64,000 nucleotides of DNA from Asparagopsis taxiformis (Eukaryota > Rhodophyta > Florideophyceae > Bonnemaisoniales > Bonnemaisoniaceae): the NCBI GenBank assembly GCA_030407315.1, contig JALQPE010000844.1, positions 1-64,000 of the forward strand, written 5' to 3'. Shown here one piece after another: positions 54,866 through 64,000 of the stretch. The position numbers were made by a program, and so were the translations under genes. Position 1 is the first letter of the stretch; each line of letters begins with the position of its first letter. The notes under the pieces were generated by a model. It saw only the letters and a list, made by a program, of their open reading frames with translations. It did no database searches and was not told where the DNA came from.

Positions 54866-55045
54866 TGGGACGAAGAATTCGAGCGGTTCTGTGGGTGACA
54901 ACGTGGAGGAATCGGGCGTAGACGAGGAATCTTGGGGTGGTGTAGAAGTTTGCGGGCTCGGGTACATTCTAGGAGAGGATGAGTTGGTCGACGCGGAAAT
55001 GGATCCTGCGCTGTTTTGTTGGTCTCTGGATGGTTGATTACCCAT
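54830..55045 (-). CDS. N-terminal segment of the NB-ARC protein, one frame off
   Basis: ATG 55045 begins a 71-aa frame (MGNQPSRDQQ .. LEFFVPQK) that is Ser/Pro/Thr-rich and ends in a TGA at 54830. The NB-ARC frame overlaps it and reads NAAEVLDFTNDSTPESIAKG just past a run of five A (minus strand; T run at 54860-54864 on +). With one base fewer in this run the two frames join. The start MGNQPS fits the N-myristoylation pattern (Gly2, Ser6), suggesting membrane anchoring. A short intron or a real frameshift are alternatives to a sequence error. Confidence 0.6.
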   Translation of the reverse strand: MGNQPSRDQQNSAGSISASTNSSSPRMYPSPQTSTPPQDSSSTPDSSTLSPTEPLEFFVPQKRCRSSRFHQ

Positions 55046-55373
55046 GGCTGAGGACAGTTTTTAGGTAGGAAAAGATTGAACCGAGCTGTCTGGCAAGATG
55101 TTTTTGTTTTCGTGTAGAGTTAAAGGAGATACTTATGTAGGGTGTCTGAAAGATAGGGGCTTCGGTAAGAAAGGCAGTAGTCTGAAGTTCAAGCTTTGTA
55201 GCATAAAGTGATTTTGAGATTCCGAGGAAAATAGAACGGGCGCCAGCCGACTTATTCTAGTCGCACTTTCACAGTACGGGCCTTTCCAACCCGGAGCGTA
55301 GAAATCCTCTAAGTGACGTAGGCTTTGTGGATGCTATGCAAGAGCAACACATTTTTTGATAGTTTATAACATG
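55046..55373. other. Upstream region of the NB-ARC gene
   Basis: No gene and no clear TATA box. It ends at the left target duplication of the MULE, which thus sits about 330 bases upstream of the NB-ARC start. Confidence 0.45.
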
Positions 55374-55382
55374 GGGATTCCA
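55374..55382. repeat. MULE target-site duplication, left copy (GGGATTCCA)
   Basis: Nine bases repeated at 59819-59827; 9-bp duplications are typical of Mutator-like elements. Confidence 0.93.
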
Positions 55383-55750
55383 ACTGCACCTTATCCTCCC
55401 GACTGAGAGACTGTATTGATACAATTTTTATCATAAGCCTCCGGTCGGGGTATCGTCACGTTTCGACGTTCGACGTTCAGAAGTGTAACGCGATTCAATC
55501 CGGATTCCGGACTGTAATGCAACGCTCGGCGGGCGCCATTAATCTCCTCCGCCACAATCCACACGAATTTCTTTCGTACCTGATCGTGCGCTTGATACCG
55601 CCACAACCCACACGAATTTCTTTCGTACCTGATCGTCCACTTATTGCCGCCTGATCGTGCGCCCGCTACTGCTGATCGTGCGCTTTATGCTAACCGTTCG
55701 ATTTGACTGTGACCGTGCACCTGCTACTGCTCATTTCTCGCAGACAACCG
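55383..55750 (+). repeat. Left terminal inverted repeat of the MULE
   Basis: Starts ACTGCACCTTATCC and ends CAGACAACCG. It contains a 49-bp tandem pair (55549 and 55598) with CACACGAATTTCTTTCGTACC and several CTGATCGTGCGC words, likely transposase-binding sites. Confidence 0.95.
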
Positions 55751-55756
55751 ATCTAC

Positions 55757-58273
55757 ATGGAAGTTCAGGGTACTCCAGACTCGTCGAGAGCAGTACTTCC
55801 GAATGCCAAAGTCACATATCATGATATGTTCTCTGGGAACTTCCCGTCCTTCGAAGAAGTAAAGTTTTTCTTCTGTGAATCATATTCGATTTCAGATGAG
55901 TCATTTGAAAAGGATTACAAAGAAATAGTAATGGATGAGGAATATATCATTGATGATAACGTCTTCGTTGCAATAATGGAGTTCGTGGTGGACAAATCTG
56001 TGACAGTGAGCAGTGCGCGGGATTTGTTCTTATGCAAATGCTCTAAATGTGGCAGAAGGAGACAATCAATACGTTTTTTAACGGACGAGCACACGTTGAG
56101 CGTTAATTGTAATGATTGTCGCTCTGATAGTGTTCTCGAGGAGATTCCACAAAAAGTATATTTCTGTGGAGACCTGGATGCACAAGGAGAACCTCACTTG
56201 TCAATTTATAATTGGCATCGAGCGAACTACGAAGCAGCAGCCGAGCTATATTGGCCGATTGAATGCACGTATTGCAGTTGGCAGTCCAAATCTGTATTTG
56301 ATGCATGCGTAGAGTCCCATTCAATTGAACAGCGAAAATTAGCCGAGAAGCGCCTTTTTCTGCTGTTTAATACCATTGAAGGATACAAATACATATCCAA
56401 TAAGCTCAGGGATAGATCTTCAACATGGATATGCAGCCAAAGATCTAAAATTGCAAAGCAAGTCATGGATACCATTGAGAACGCACGGAAGAGACAAAGG
56501 GTCTCTAGAAAGGAGCACATATGCGGTGGAACAGTCAATATTTCTTACGGTAAGAAGCGAAAACTTAAAATTTCAATTGTTCATCAGCAGTTGCATGAAA
56601 AACTGCAACTATCACTACCAATGAATGCAGAAGTCATGCAAACTGTTCGAAGACTAGCAGATAGCGGGTTGTCACCGTTTCAGATTTCATTGCAATTGAG
56701 ATCTAGCTACGAGCAACCATTCAAATATATGAACATATACAATATATGGTCAGAGCAAATAACTTCCAAATTCCGTTTGAGTGAGAACCCTGTGAACTCT
56801 GCCGTAGCTTTTGCGTCTAGAGCAAGCAACATGCGTGTGGTGATGCATATGTCCTCTCACTTCGCCCTTGGGATCGTGACAAGTCTCGGATGCCATATAA
56901 CTTCCGCAATGAACATTCAAGAGGTTTTTATTGACTCTACGTACAGAACAAATTCTACAAAGCTTGAATTGTTTGCTATCATTGGTTCTGTACTGGGTTC
57001 GGGCTTCCCTTTGGCGTACTTACTTCTTGGCGCTGGGCGTGACGAGTACGACAGAACACGTCAGGAGTCACTCTCTGCCTTTCTGATGGCAGTTCAGAAA
57101 GAATTACCTGACCTCCATCCTACCTTCTTTTTCACTGATAAAGATTGGGGTCAGATTAACTCCATCAAAAGCGTCTATCATCTGAATCCTTCTATCTGTG
57201 TCTGGCACATGAAGCGTGCAATCAAAAGAAAGCTCCATGCACTCATTAAAAGTGGTCATAAAGCTCTTAGAGGAAAGGAACGGCCACTACTTCGGTTGGT
57301 TTCCGAGCACTACAACGCTCATCCCTTCCTGTGTCCAGAACATGATCTGACTACTTCCCTACAGTTTGCACGAAGCGAAATCAAAGAATTATTCCAGGGA
57401 CTGGGAGACACGGGTATGGAAACATACTTACTGCAAAATTGGTACCAGGATCACATGTTTGCACTCTGGGGAAGAAAAGTCCAAGACTTTTTACCTATTG
57501 CAAAGACAACAATGATGGTAGAGGCACATTGGTCGCAGCTAAAACGTGTTTATCTACTACCTCATAACAGGCCAAGATGCGACTTTCTTGTGTACATATT
57601 ATCAGTCAAAATGCTTCCGAAGTGTGCTGCAGATTTTGAGATGTTGTGCTCTGGAAACAAGGTTCCTGCTTGGTGGAGGCATTTTGCTAACGAATGGAGC
57701 CGCCTTAGTGCTACTGCTCCTATCAATGAGTATAAAACAAACCGACTATTGTGGACATGTTCATGCAAGGGTTTCATGAACAGCAAATTTTTACTCTGTA
57801 AGCATCTCACATATGAACTATCCTGTCCTCAATATCGCGATGTAATTCGTAGTAGATCACCGCCATTCCTGCAGATCAAGAGGAGAGAAAACTGTTTTAG
57901 AGCAATTTTTGCCGGTGAAGACAAGGTATCGACCTTGTCTCCAGTTCTGACTGGACATTTACGACCGACAATTGGAGAAATACTCATTAGTCCAGATCCT
58001 AGACACATAACTGGTTTCTTTCCGTCGCATCAGGGCGCGGATGGAGTGGAATCTATGCGAGAAAAAGCAACAGAAATGAAACGAATTCTGCAATGGGGTA
58101 TCGATCACGTTGAAGATCTGTCTGTAGATGCATCTGGGATGCAGCAAATTAATCATCTATACTCGAATGTATTGTTGCGGTATCAAAATTACCATCGCCA
58201 TGTTACACAGAATGTTAGATCTAGGAGTGCGCCAATCACATGGAAGAATTCAGATGTACTTTACCTTCCATAG
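55757..58273 (+). CDS. MULE transposase
   Basis: 838 aa from ATG 55757, seven bases inside the left terminal repeat. The N-terminal third has a Cys-rich segment (CKCSKCGRRR, NCNDC). The MULE catalytic core follows: Asp393 in VFIDSTYRTN, Asp461 in FFFTDKDWGQ, and Glu589 in TTMMVEAHWSQLKR. A SWIM zinc finger (CSCKGFMNSKFLLCKH, residues 668-683, C-x-C-x10-C-x-H) follows. The frame is uninterrupted. The enzyme binds the terminal repeats, excises the element and reinserts it with 9-bp duplications. The promoter must lie within the left terminal repeat. Confidence 0.93.
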   Translation: MEVQGTPDSSRAVLPNAKVTYHDMFSGNFPSFEEVKFFFCESYSISDESFEKDYKEIVMDEEYIIDDNVFVAIMEFVVDKSVTVSSARDLFLCKCSKCGRRRQSIRFLTDEHTLSVNCNDCRSDSVLEEIPQKVYFCGDLDAQGEPHLSIYNWHRANYEAAAELYWPIECTYCSWQSKSVFDACVESHSIEQRKLAEKRLFLLFNTIEGYKYISNKLRDRSSTWICSQRSKIAKQVMDTIENARKRQRVSRKEHICGGTVNISYGKKRKLKISIVHQQLHEKLQLSLPMNAEVMQTVRRLADSGLSPFQISLQLRSSYEQPFKYMNIYNIWSEQITSKFRLSENPVNSAVAFASRASNMRVVMHMSSHFALGIVTSLGCHITSAMNIQEVFIDSTYRTNSTKLELFAIIGSVLGSGFPLAYLLLGAGRDEYDRTRQESLSAFLMAVQKELPDLHPTFFFTDKDWGQINSIKSVYHLNPSICVWHMKRAIKRKLHALIKSGHKALRGKERPLLRLVSEHYNAHPFLCPEHDLTTSLQFARSEIKELFQGLGDTGMETYLLQNWYQDHMFALWGRKVQDFLPIAKTTMMVEAHWSQLKRVYLLPHNRPRCDFLVYILSVKMLPKCAADFEMLCSGNKVPAWWRHFANEWSRLSATAPINEYKTNRLLWTCSCKGFMNSKFLLCKHLTYELSCPQYRDVIRSRSPPFLQIKRRENCFRAIFAGEDKVSTLSPVLTGHLRPTIGEILISPDPRHITGFFPSHQGADGVESMREKATEMKRILQWGIDHVEDLSVDASGMQQINHLYSNVLLRYQNYHRHVTQNVRSRSAPITWKNSDVLYLP

Positions 58274-59450
58274 TTCCAATTCTGCATAACAGCATTGGAT
58301 GTGCATACTTCTCATCAGAAAGTAAACTGATTCGTACTTGAATAAGATGTATCTGACGCGACCACACAGAAAATGAGATGGCAGATCCCTCTTTGAGTCC
58401 AGTATGAAACATGCGAACAATTATCACCAAAAAAATCAAGCAAGCCCTTCCGACGTATATTCTACCTTACGGGATAACCGTTTCCATCTGTAGAGTTATT
58501 TGTCTCTCCGTTCCACTCATTCCATTAATCATCCATGCTTACTACTAACTTCATTTCCATTTCATGGATTGTTATTTCCGTCTACTTGGGTTCTACACAA
58601 GCACTGCCAAGCGCGCGCAGTAGTTGCAGAACGAAAAGTCGCTTCAGTTGAGAGAAGGTGCAATTGTAGATAAGTGGATGGAATTCTGGAGTGAAACGAC
58701 TTGCTGTGATGATATATTGCGTTGAAATGAGAGTGCTTTGGTTTCGTCATCACGCGGTAATGGTAATAGCGGAGAGCACAAACCGTAAGTACACTCCCGT
58801 TTACAGTTTCCTATGACGAATTTCATGAGCATTAAGCTTTGTTTGTGAGTAAGAATGATATCCAAGTCCACAGTGATGCACACCGATGCTTTGTGAGTGG
58901 TACATGGAAAATCGAATGGATGGCGATGACATGCACGCTTCATGTACATATGGAAAATACATGACAAGTATCATTCAGCCCATTAGTGTCGGTAGATACT
59001 TCCAATATCCATCTTCCAATAGCATGAGAGCAACGCAGCTTGCAAACTCAGATAGAGACAGAACAATTAATGGATAGTTTAGTTTCAATAACATCTCTTC
59101 TGTTTGCTGCGTTAGAGGACGCGTGAGCTGAGTTGGCAACGATCGGTAGTTTTGCACGTAGTTGCAAGTGGAAACATCCCTTGACTAACCGTCGCTTACC
59201 ACTGCCAATTGTGGGTGACGCACAGCCGCAAACATTTGCGCTCGGGCGATGGGCTTTGATGTCTGCGGCTGCAGTTGCCTCCGCCAAGAGTACAAATACT
59301 TTGAGCGCGACAGATTAGAGAGGAAATGATGCGAGTTGATGGTAACTGGAGAGACCTCAACGTTCGGTAAGTTGCGTTTGTCTGCACCAGCATATCCCCG
59401 CTGCAATGCAAAGCATCGGATCGAACCTAAATTGATAGTTTTACAGCTGA
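58274..59450. other. Noncoding interior of the MULE
   Basis: 1.2 kb between the transposase stop and the right terminal repeat. No second gene of the element is supported. Confidence 0.6.
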
Positions 59451-59818
59451 CGGTTGTCTGCGAGAAATGAGCAGTAGCAGGTGCACGGTCACAGTCAAAT
59501 CGAACGGTTAGCATAAAGCGCACGATCAGCAGTAGCGGGCGCACGATCAGGCGGCAATAAGTGGACGATCAGGTACGAAAGAAATTCGTGTGGGTTGTGG
59601 CGGTATCAAGCGCACGATCAGGTACGAAAGAAATTCGTGTGGATTGTGGCGGAGGAGATTAATGGCGCCCGCCGAGCGTTGCATTACAGTCCGGAATCCG
59701 GATTGAATCGCGTTACACTTCTGAACGTCGAACGTCGAAACGTGACGATACCCCGACCGGAGGCTTATGATAAAAATTGTATCAATACAGTCTCTCAGTC
59801 GGGAGGATAAGGTGCAGT
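59451..59818 (-). repeat. Right terminal inverted repeat of the MULE
   Basis: Inverted copy of 55383-55750, 368 bp, with the same internal repeats. Confidence 0.95.
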
Positions 59819-59827
59819 GGGATTCCA
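59819..59827. repeat. MULE target-site duplication, right copy (GGGATTCCA)
   Basis: Second copy of the 9-bp duplication. Confidence 0.93.
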
Positions 59828-60872
59828 ATGTAACATGGCCTACGGACAATCTACCCGGTGGTACAGCGGGTATGCGCAAAGTGCTCCATCGGCTCTGGTC
59901 CTCTACATCTGACCAACCAGAGGTCTCCGTACCTTGCCACTCCCTTGGCTAATCAGCTTGCCTCGTTCTTTCATTCTTGCGCTGTGATTGGTTAATGACA
60001 ATATACTGCGAAAAAAGTACCTCTGGGGCACCATCGAAAAACACCCTTCTGGGAGAGATGTGAACGTCGTGACACATGGAGTGACCAGATATTTTGAAAA
60101 GTCGAAAACTTTCACCGCCGCCGGCCAATTTCCCGCCAACAAGTGAACAGTTGGAACGGTCTACACCGTTGTGGACCAGTACGTCATGGACCGATACAGA
60201 GGAGTGCGTACACCTCAGCATCGACGCGCCGTATCGAGTGAATCACCGCGACGCACCGAGCTCCGCACCAAAGAAACCTCTCTCGCTCACCGCTGTATCA
60301 CACAACATCATCCCAGCAGATTACCGCTGGATCTCGAGATTGCAGAAAGCATTTTCGATCGCAGGTGATGCGCACATCGGCCTCATTCTCTCAGAATCGA
60401 GCAAAAGAAAAAAAGTTAAAGTGATACAGCTGACACAAAGTATCCAAAGGAAGTCTTATCTCATAATCACGTTGAGTGATCCCAGAAAGAAATTGACCTC
60501 GAACTGTTAATTCCACTCATTGTCGCTTGAATTATCCACAACTGCATTCAAAAGTGGAGTTTTTTTTCTGTTCCTTGAGATATTCAGTACCAGGAGGCTG
60601 TACTGTGAACAAAGATAGCAGATCTCCTTTGTGCTATACCCACTACCCTGGAATAACATATAGTTCTACTTTGAACTCAAAAGCAGTGCTGTGTGCTAAT
60701 GGTTTAGCATAAATATCCCAGACAGAAGAAAAATTACAGGGATATCTGCTTCGCTTTACAAAGATCGGGGGTAAGTCATCGCTAATCTCTACGAAGAGAA
60801 TCTTTTCGGACTGGAACATTATCATTTATCATTTTGTAAACCACAAGGTGCGTTGGAATCTGGTAGGGATAA
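59828..60872 (+). other. Flank with a weak hypothetical frame
   Basis: A + frame (60094-60510, no ATG at its start) reads RWISRLQKAFSIAGDAHIGL and GLILSESSKRKKVKVIQL, which look protein-like but match nothing I know. It could be the 5' exon of the transposon gene set to its right or a remnant. An ATTGGTT (CCAAT-type) motif is at 59987. Nothing is supported from 60511 to 60872. Confidence 0.25.
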
Positions 60873-62276
60873 ATGGAAATTGAATGTTTGAATGAGAGGA
60901 TAGTACATGTATCCAAATTCATTCAAAAGCTGAAAACGGATGGTTTCAAACTGTGCACAGGGGACTAGGCTATCCTTCAAGATTATTCAGAGCACCTGAC
61001 GAAGTGTTTTGTCGCTTCGGATCCTGCACCGCCGTGGTTCATGCATTCTTTCGAAAAGAAACAAATGGATGATCATCTTCTTTTAGCTGGAATGGCATGC
61101 TTTGAAATGAAGAGCAATGTAGTCACATTGGAATGCAACTCGTCCCAATACTTTTCTGCCGGAGCTAGAACCTATTGCAAAGAGATGGTTTCGTTTTCCA
61201 ATGATTTGCAATTCAAAAAAATTCGTGAACAATGTATGAGAGTATGGAAGAACCGCAATGAAGCTATAAAATTAATTGCGCCAATCAACATCAATCAAGT
61301 TCACTGGAGTGCATTTTTCGGTGTTCCAAATCCGAACACTCCAAAAACAGGGCTGGTGTACTGGGGGGATAGCTTGATTTGTAGCGCTCCTAGTAATCTA
61401 TTGGAGTTTGTGAAAGACTTCCTGCAGAGTTTCTCTCCAGAAATTACCTGGGAAACTAGAGATGTGAATTATATCCTTGACATTTTGGACTACGAACAAC
61501 AAAGGGATGGATACAGCTGTGGATTTTATGTTCTCGCGGCTGCCTCTGAGTTTGCTGAAAAACGTGGAAGTATGCCAGAAACGACATATGCGAGCTATTC
61601 GGCTGTTTTAACAGAGCTCATCAGGCAGTGTTGCACATGGAAGTACGTGAAATCTATCATCAGCCTACAGAAGTTGAAGGATAGACGAAAAAACTGTTCC
61701 CAGATGGTTGTGAGTGATATCGATGTGTACCGTTACATTGCGTCGACGTTACCTGGATGTCAGTCAGACGCCGGTCTTCTGACAGAGTGCGAAGTGATCG
61801 AATTGGAGAAGATATGTCATGAGCAGACAGGAAAAGCATCCACATTCTTCCCCGAGATTTCCCAACCTGATGTGCGGTCAGAATCAGAAGATCACTCTGA
61901 GGAACCAGATGGAAGTGCGGGATCTGCAGGACCCAACCAGAGAAATTTTTCGGTGAAGAAAAATGGTTTCTCTTCGGACCGCGGTTCTGGCAGAGTCTCT
62001 CACAGTTTGTATAACAGAAAAAAAATCAATCCATCTTCCTTACAGCCATCAATCATGTCAAAAACAATGCATGGCGACAAATTCAAAGGAACAACCCGGT
62101 CTTTCAGAAATTCTGCAATACCCGAGGAGGATGGATATGAAGGGAAAAAGGAAGGATCCCGACAGGAAAAAATGATTCGGAGGGTAGGGTTGAATGCCCA
62201 CTTTCTATGGATGAACGTCGATTCGAGTGTCGCAGTAAAGGTGTTCCTTACATATTGCCTAGTGGGGCAACGGTAG
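60873..62276 (+). CDS. ULP1-type (C48) cysteine protease, probably of a transposon; in-frame TAG near the start
   Basis: The frame from ATG 60873 is interrupted only by TAG at 60966 and then runs to 62276. Residues on both sides of the TAG look coding (KLKTDGFKLCTGD, then AILQDYSEHLTKCFVASDP). The next ATG is 61041. The ULP1 triad is clear: His codon 61302 (NQVHWSAF), Asp 61368 (VYWGDSL) and Cys 61518 within QQRDGYSCGFYVL. Such proteases cleave SUMO-like tags; a copy beside a zinc-finger transposon gene is common in MULE-type and related elements. The C-terminal 120 residues are Ser/Lys-rich. The TAG means readthrough, a downstream start or decay. Confidence 0.8.
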
Positions 62277-63274
62277 TGGAACATAGATGTGACACAAGCT
62301 CCGTGGCCCGTAGAAATGACTCTGGAAGAAACAGTACATCAAAAAATGTGAATGATTTCGTTGGGCCAAGGGAATATGTAGATGGGAAACAAATCAGTGT
62401 TCGAGATACATTGGGAAAGAAGAGAAGCAATTCTGCTTCGGTGGATAATGAACTCTGTGGATACTTCTCCAATTCAGTATCTGCAATCCCAATACATGAA
62501 AAGCTTGCAGAAGATGTAACCAGATCGATTCCAAAAGGGTGTGGCCTTGACATATCTGCAAACTTGTTTACATCCAAGCCAAATAATGAAGCAGCCATTA
62601 TCAGGCCTTCTAGTACTTCGCAAACAATCTACTACACTCCCATGATTCAGTTACTTTCTGGAGAGGGTACCGAACCAAGTGGGGTGAAGGGTTACACATT
62701 TGTGGTGAACGGCAGGATTGAAGACTACTTATCTACTATTGCGACCAGGGGAATACATTTTGGTGCAGCAAGTGTGACGTGGTTGAACAACAGTAAGGGT
62801 GATTTGTTGGTACGAGTACGCTTGCGTTGTGCGGAACATCATCGAAGGAGTTCATGCCCTGTTGTAATTTACTGCAGTAAGCGAAAAACATCTCATGTAT
62901 GGTATGTCAAACTACCTGTGGAATCTCACAATCATCCAATTGATGGAAGCTGTAAACCATCTGGGAGGTATAAATCAGTTATTCAAACATTGCGAGACGT
63001 GGAAAAAGATGCAGTCAAAGACTCAAGTTTAACGAGACCACTTCAAAATTCTATTCAACCTTCTTTGGCTCATCAACCTCAATCTTTCTCAGATAACACT
63101 CCCCAGAATTTCACACCGACTGCTTGTGTTCCACCTATCGTTATTGGGAAGGGTGGGATGATCTTTCCTAACTTATCCTCCCACCTAACCCATCCGCAAA
63201 GCATTATACATTTTGATCCCGCCCATCGTTTTGGGCAAGAAACGAGAGCGGTTAATTACTTCGGAAAATTATGA
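62207..63274 (+). CDS. GCM1/WRKY-like zinc-finger protein
   Basis: 355 aa; overlaps the protease frame by 70 bases in the -1 frame. The C-terminal half has a zinc finger with Cys codons 62828, 62855 and 62873 and an H-N-H (62927-62935) in LRCAEHH, CPVVIYC and SHNHPI. This is the C..C..HxH arrangement of WRKY-GCM1 folds found in MULE-type transposases and FAR1-like proteins. It presumably binds element DNA. The N-terminal half is Ser/Asn-rich with no domain. The stop overlaps the next ATG (ATGA). Confidence 0.7.
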   Translation: MDERRFECRSKGVPYILPSGATVVEHRCDTSSVARRNDSGRNSTSKNVNDFVGPREYVDGKQISVRDTLGKKRSNSASVDNELCGYFSNSVSAIPIHEKLAEDVTRSIPKGCGLDISANLFTSKPNNEAAIIRPSSTSQTIYYTPMIQLLSGEGTEPSGVKGYTFVVNGRIEDYLSTIATRGIHFGAASVTWLNNSKGDLLVRVRLRCAEHHRRSSCPVVIYCSKRKTSHVWYVKLPVESHNHPIDGSCKPSGRYKSVIQTLRDVEKDAVKDSSLTRPLQNSIQPSLAHQPQSFSDNTPQNFTPTACVPPIVIGKGGMIFPNLSSHLTHPQSIIHFDPAHRFGQETRAVNYFGKL

Positions 63275-64000
63275 AAGCTGGGTTCAGCAGAGACTTAGTT
63301 AGGATTGCTCCCGAATGCACACAAGAAAGACTTTCCACCCGAGTTGAGGTTATGAAAGCTCAGGTTTATGCGAATAAATGCGAAAACAAAAGTCCAGAAT
63401 GGTCGGACAAAGCTTTTCCAGGTACTGGTGGCTGCAAAGAAAATTCCTCACTTCCCGCTGGGATGGAGTCTTGTGACCAGATTGAAAGCTTAGAGGGTCC
63501 TTTTATTCAAGGAGATATGGTCCTGGAGGATAAACCGAAAACAGATGGAGATGTTCATGGCCAAGGCAATAAGTCCCGCTCTGGGGAAAGTTCCGGATCC
63601 AGCAAAGATTCACCGTTTATTTCAAGTAGTGCAGATCCTGCTCCTATCCCAAATCTGCTAAAGACATTCCCTTGGGACAGTTTGCGAAGGAGCAACCGCC
63701 TACCTCCTCATGCACTTCAAGATCTCAATGTACAATCTGCTGTGCACACGGGACCCATTGAACCACATAACAGAGTCACTGAGCAGGTGAATCAATGCAG
63801 AGATAAATCTGATGAGGTCATTGTTGATGCTTCAAAACTTGACCTCGATGTCATGCGAAGCACAGTAGCAGATGCTATGATTGTGTTGACAAGGAAGCAT
63901 GAGAATTGGGACAGTACGAGGCTTATCCCCTCGTTAAAGAATGTGTCAGAAAGCTTCGGATATCGTATGTTAATCCGTCGTTCCAAGTATTATGATCGTG
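63271..64000 (+). CDS. Third overlapping frame, open to the window end
   Basis: ATG 63271 shares ATGA with the previous stop, and the frame (-1 again) stays open for 243 codons to the edge. It reads MKAGFSRDLVRIAPE, a Ser/Pro-rich middle with SLRRSNRLPPHALQDL, and at the edge AMIVLTRKHENW and RMLIRRSKYY. The basic tail suggests the start of another DNA-binding region. Partial, no family recognised. It may be the next part of the same transposon polyprotein. Confidence 0.65.
   Translation, partial: MKAGFSRDLVRIAPECTQERLSTRVEVMKAQVYANKCENKSPEWSDKAFPGTGGCKENSSLPAGMESCDQIESLEGPFIQGDMVLEDKPKTDGDVHGQGNKSRSGESSGSSKDSPFISSSADPAPIPNLLKTFPWDSLRRSNRLPPHALQDLNVQSAVHTGPIEPHNRVTEQVNQCRDKSDEVIVDASKLDLDVMRSTVADAMIVLTRKHENWDSTRLIPSLKNVSESFGYRMLIRRSKYYDR

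Larger units (their letters stand above)
55383..59818 (+). mobile_element. Complete Mutator-like (MULE) DNA transposon
   Basis: 4,436 bp bounded by 368-bp terminal inverted repeats and a 9-bp target duplication, with one intact transposase gene. The inverted repeats looked identical over the stretches compared, including a 71-codon frame read from both. The copy therefore appears young and possibly still active. Confidence 0.95.

Noticed and set aside
55391..55606. 71-codon frame present identically at both MULE ends
   Set aside because: It lies wholly in the terminal inverted repeat, so duplication of the repeat explains it.
59828..60872. Treating the ULP1 gene set as part of the complete MULE
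   Set aside because: The MULE is closed at 59818 by its terminal repeat and 9-bp duplication; the ULP1 set is outside it and belongs to another element.

Overview
The window looks like nuclear DNA of a eukaryote with intron-poor genes and many retrotransposons. Long uninterrupted reading frames, TATA boxes at plausible distances, chromodomain Ty3/gypsy elements, a Mutator-like DNA transposon, secreted von Willebrand A (VWA) proteins and a STAND/NLR-like NB-ARC-WD40-TIR protein together suggest a multicellular alga. A florideophyte red alga is my best guess; this is inference, not proof. No rRNA, tRNA or CRISPR array was found.

Left part (1-33.3 kb): two nested pairs of LTR retrotransposons. 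Element A (991-16910, + strand, 277/276-bp LTRs, duplicated target GAATA) carries inside its integrase region the younger element B (4621-15485, + strand, two 664-bp LTRs, target GGGTC). Element C (17502-33319, - strand, 328/329-bp LTRs, shared target ACTC) carries inside its reverse transcriptase region the younger element D (20568-30790, - strand, two 685-bp LTRs, target AACAG). All are Ty3/gypsy-type with RT, RNase H and integrase, and chromodomains are seen in B, C and D (chromo-like in A). C would read as one open polyprotein of 1,619 codons if D were absent. A, B and D have single-base frame breaks. D also carries a 272-aa antisense reading frame between its chromodomain and its 3' LTR.

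Element C landed at codon 6 of a host gene for a small secreted Cys-rich/Thr-rich protein. The original promoter (TATA near 17396), ATG (17485) and five codons are left of C; the rest of the gene is right of C. The outer end of the C LTR supplies a new in-frame ATG (33310), so the gene body still opens with a plausible signal peptide.

Middle part (33.9-50.9 kb): mostly intergenic, with three paralogous secreted VWA proteins (38322-39044 -, 39852-40574 -, 43807-44517 +) that share a non-canonical MIDAS motif. Two have the same 11-base TATA element. Degraded coding remnants, including half of a MYND-like zinc finger, may lie at 37.2-38.2 and 45.8-47.6 kb.

Right part (50.9-64 kb): a large NB-ARC-WD40-TIR protein on the - strand, its N-terminus split off by one frame step at a homopolymer; then a complete MULE transposon (55383-59818) with two 368-bp terminal inverted repeats, a 9-bp target duplication and a DDE/SWIM transposase; then a second, truncated transposon-like gene set (ULP1-type cysteine protease, GCM1/WRKY-like zinc-finger protein, and a third frame open to the window end), each frame overlapping the last by a -1 step.
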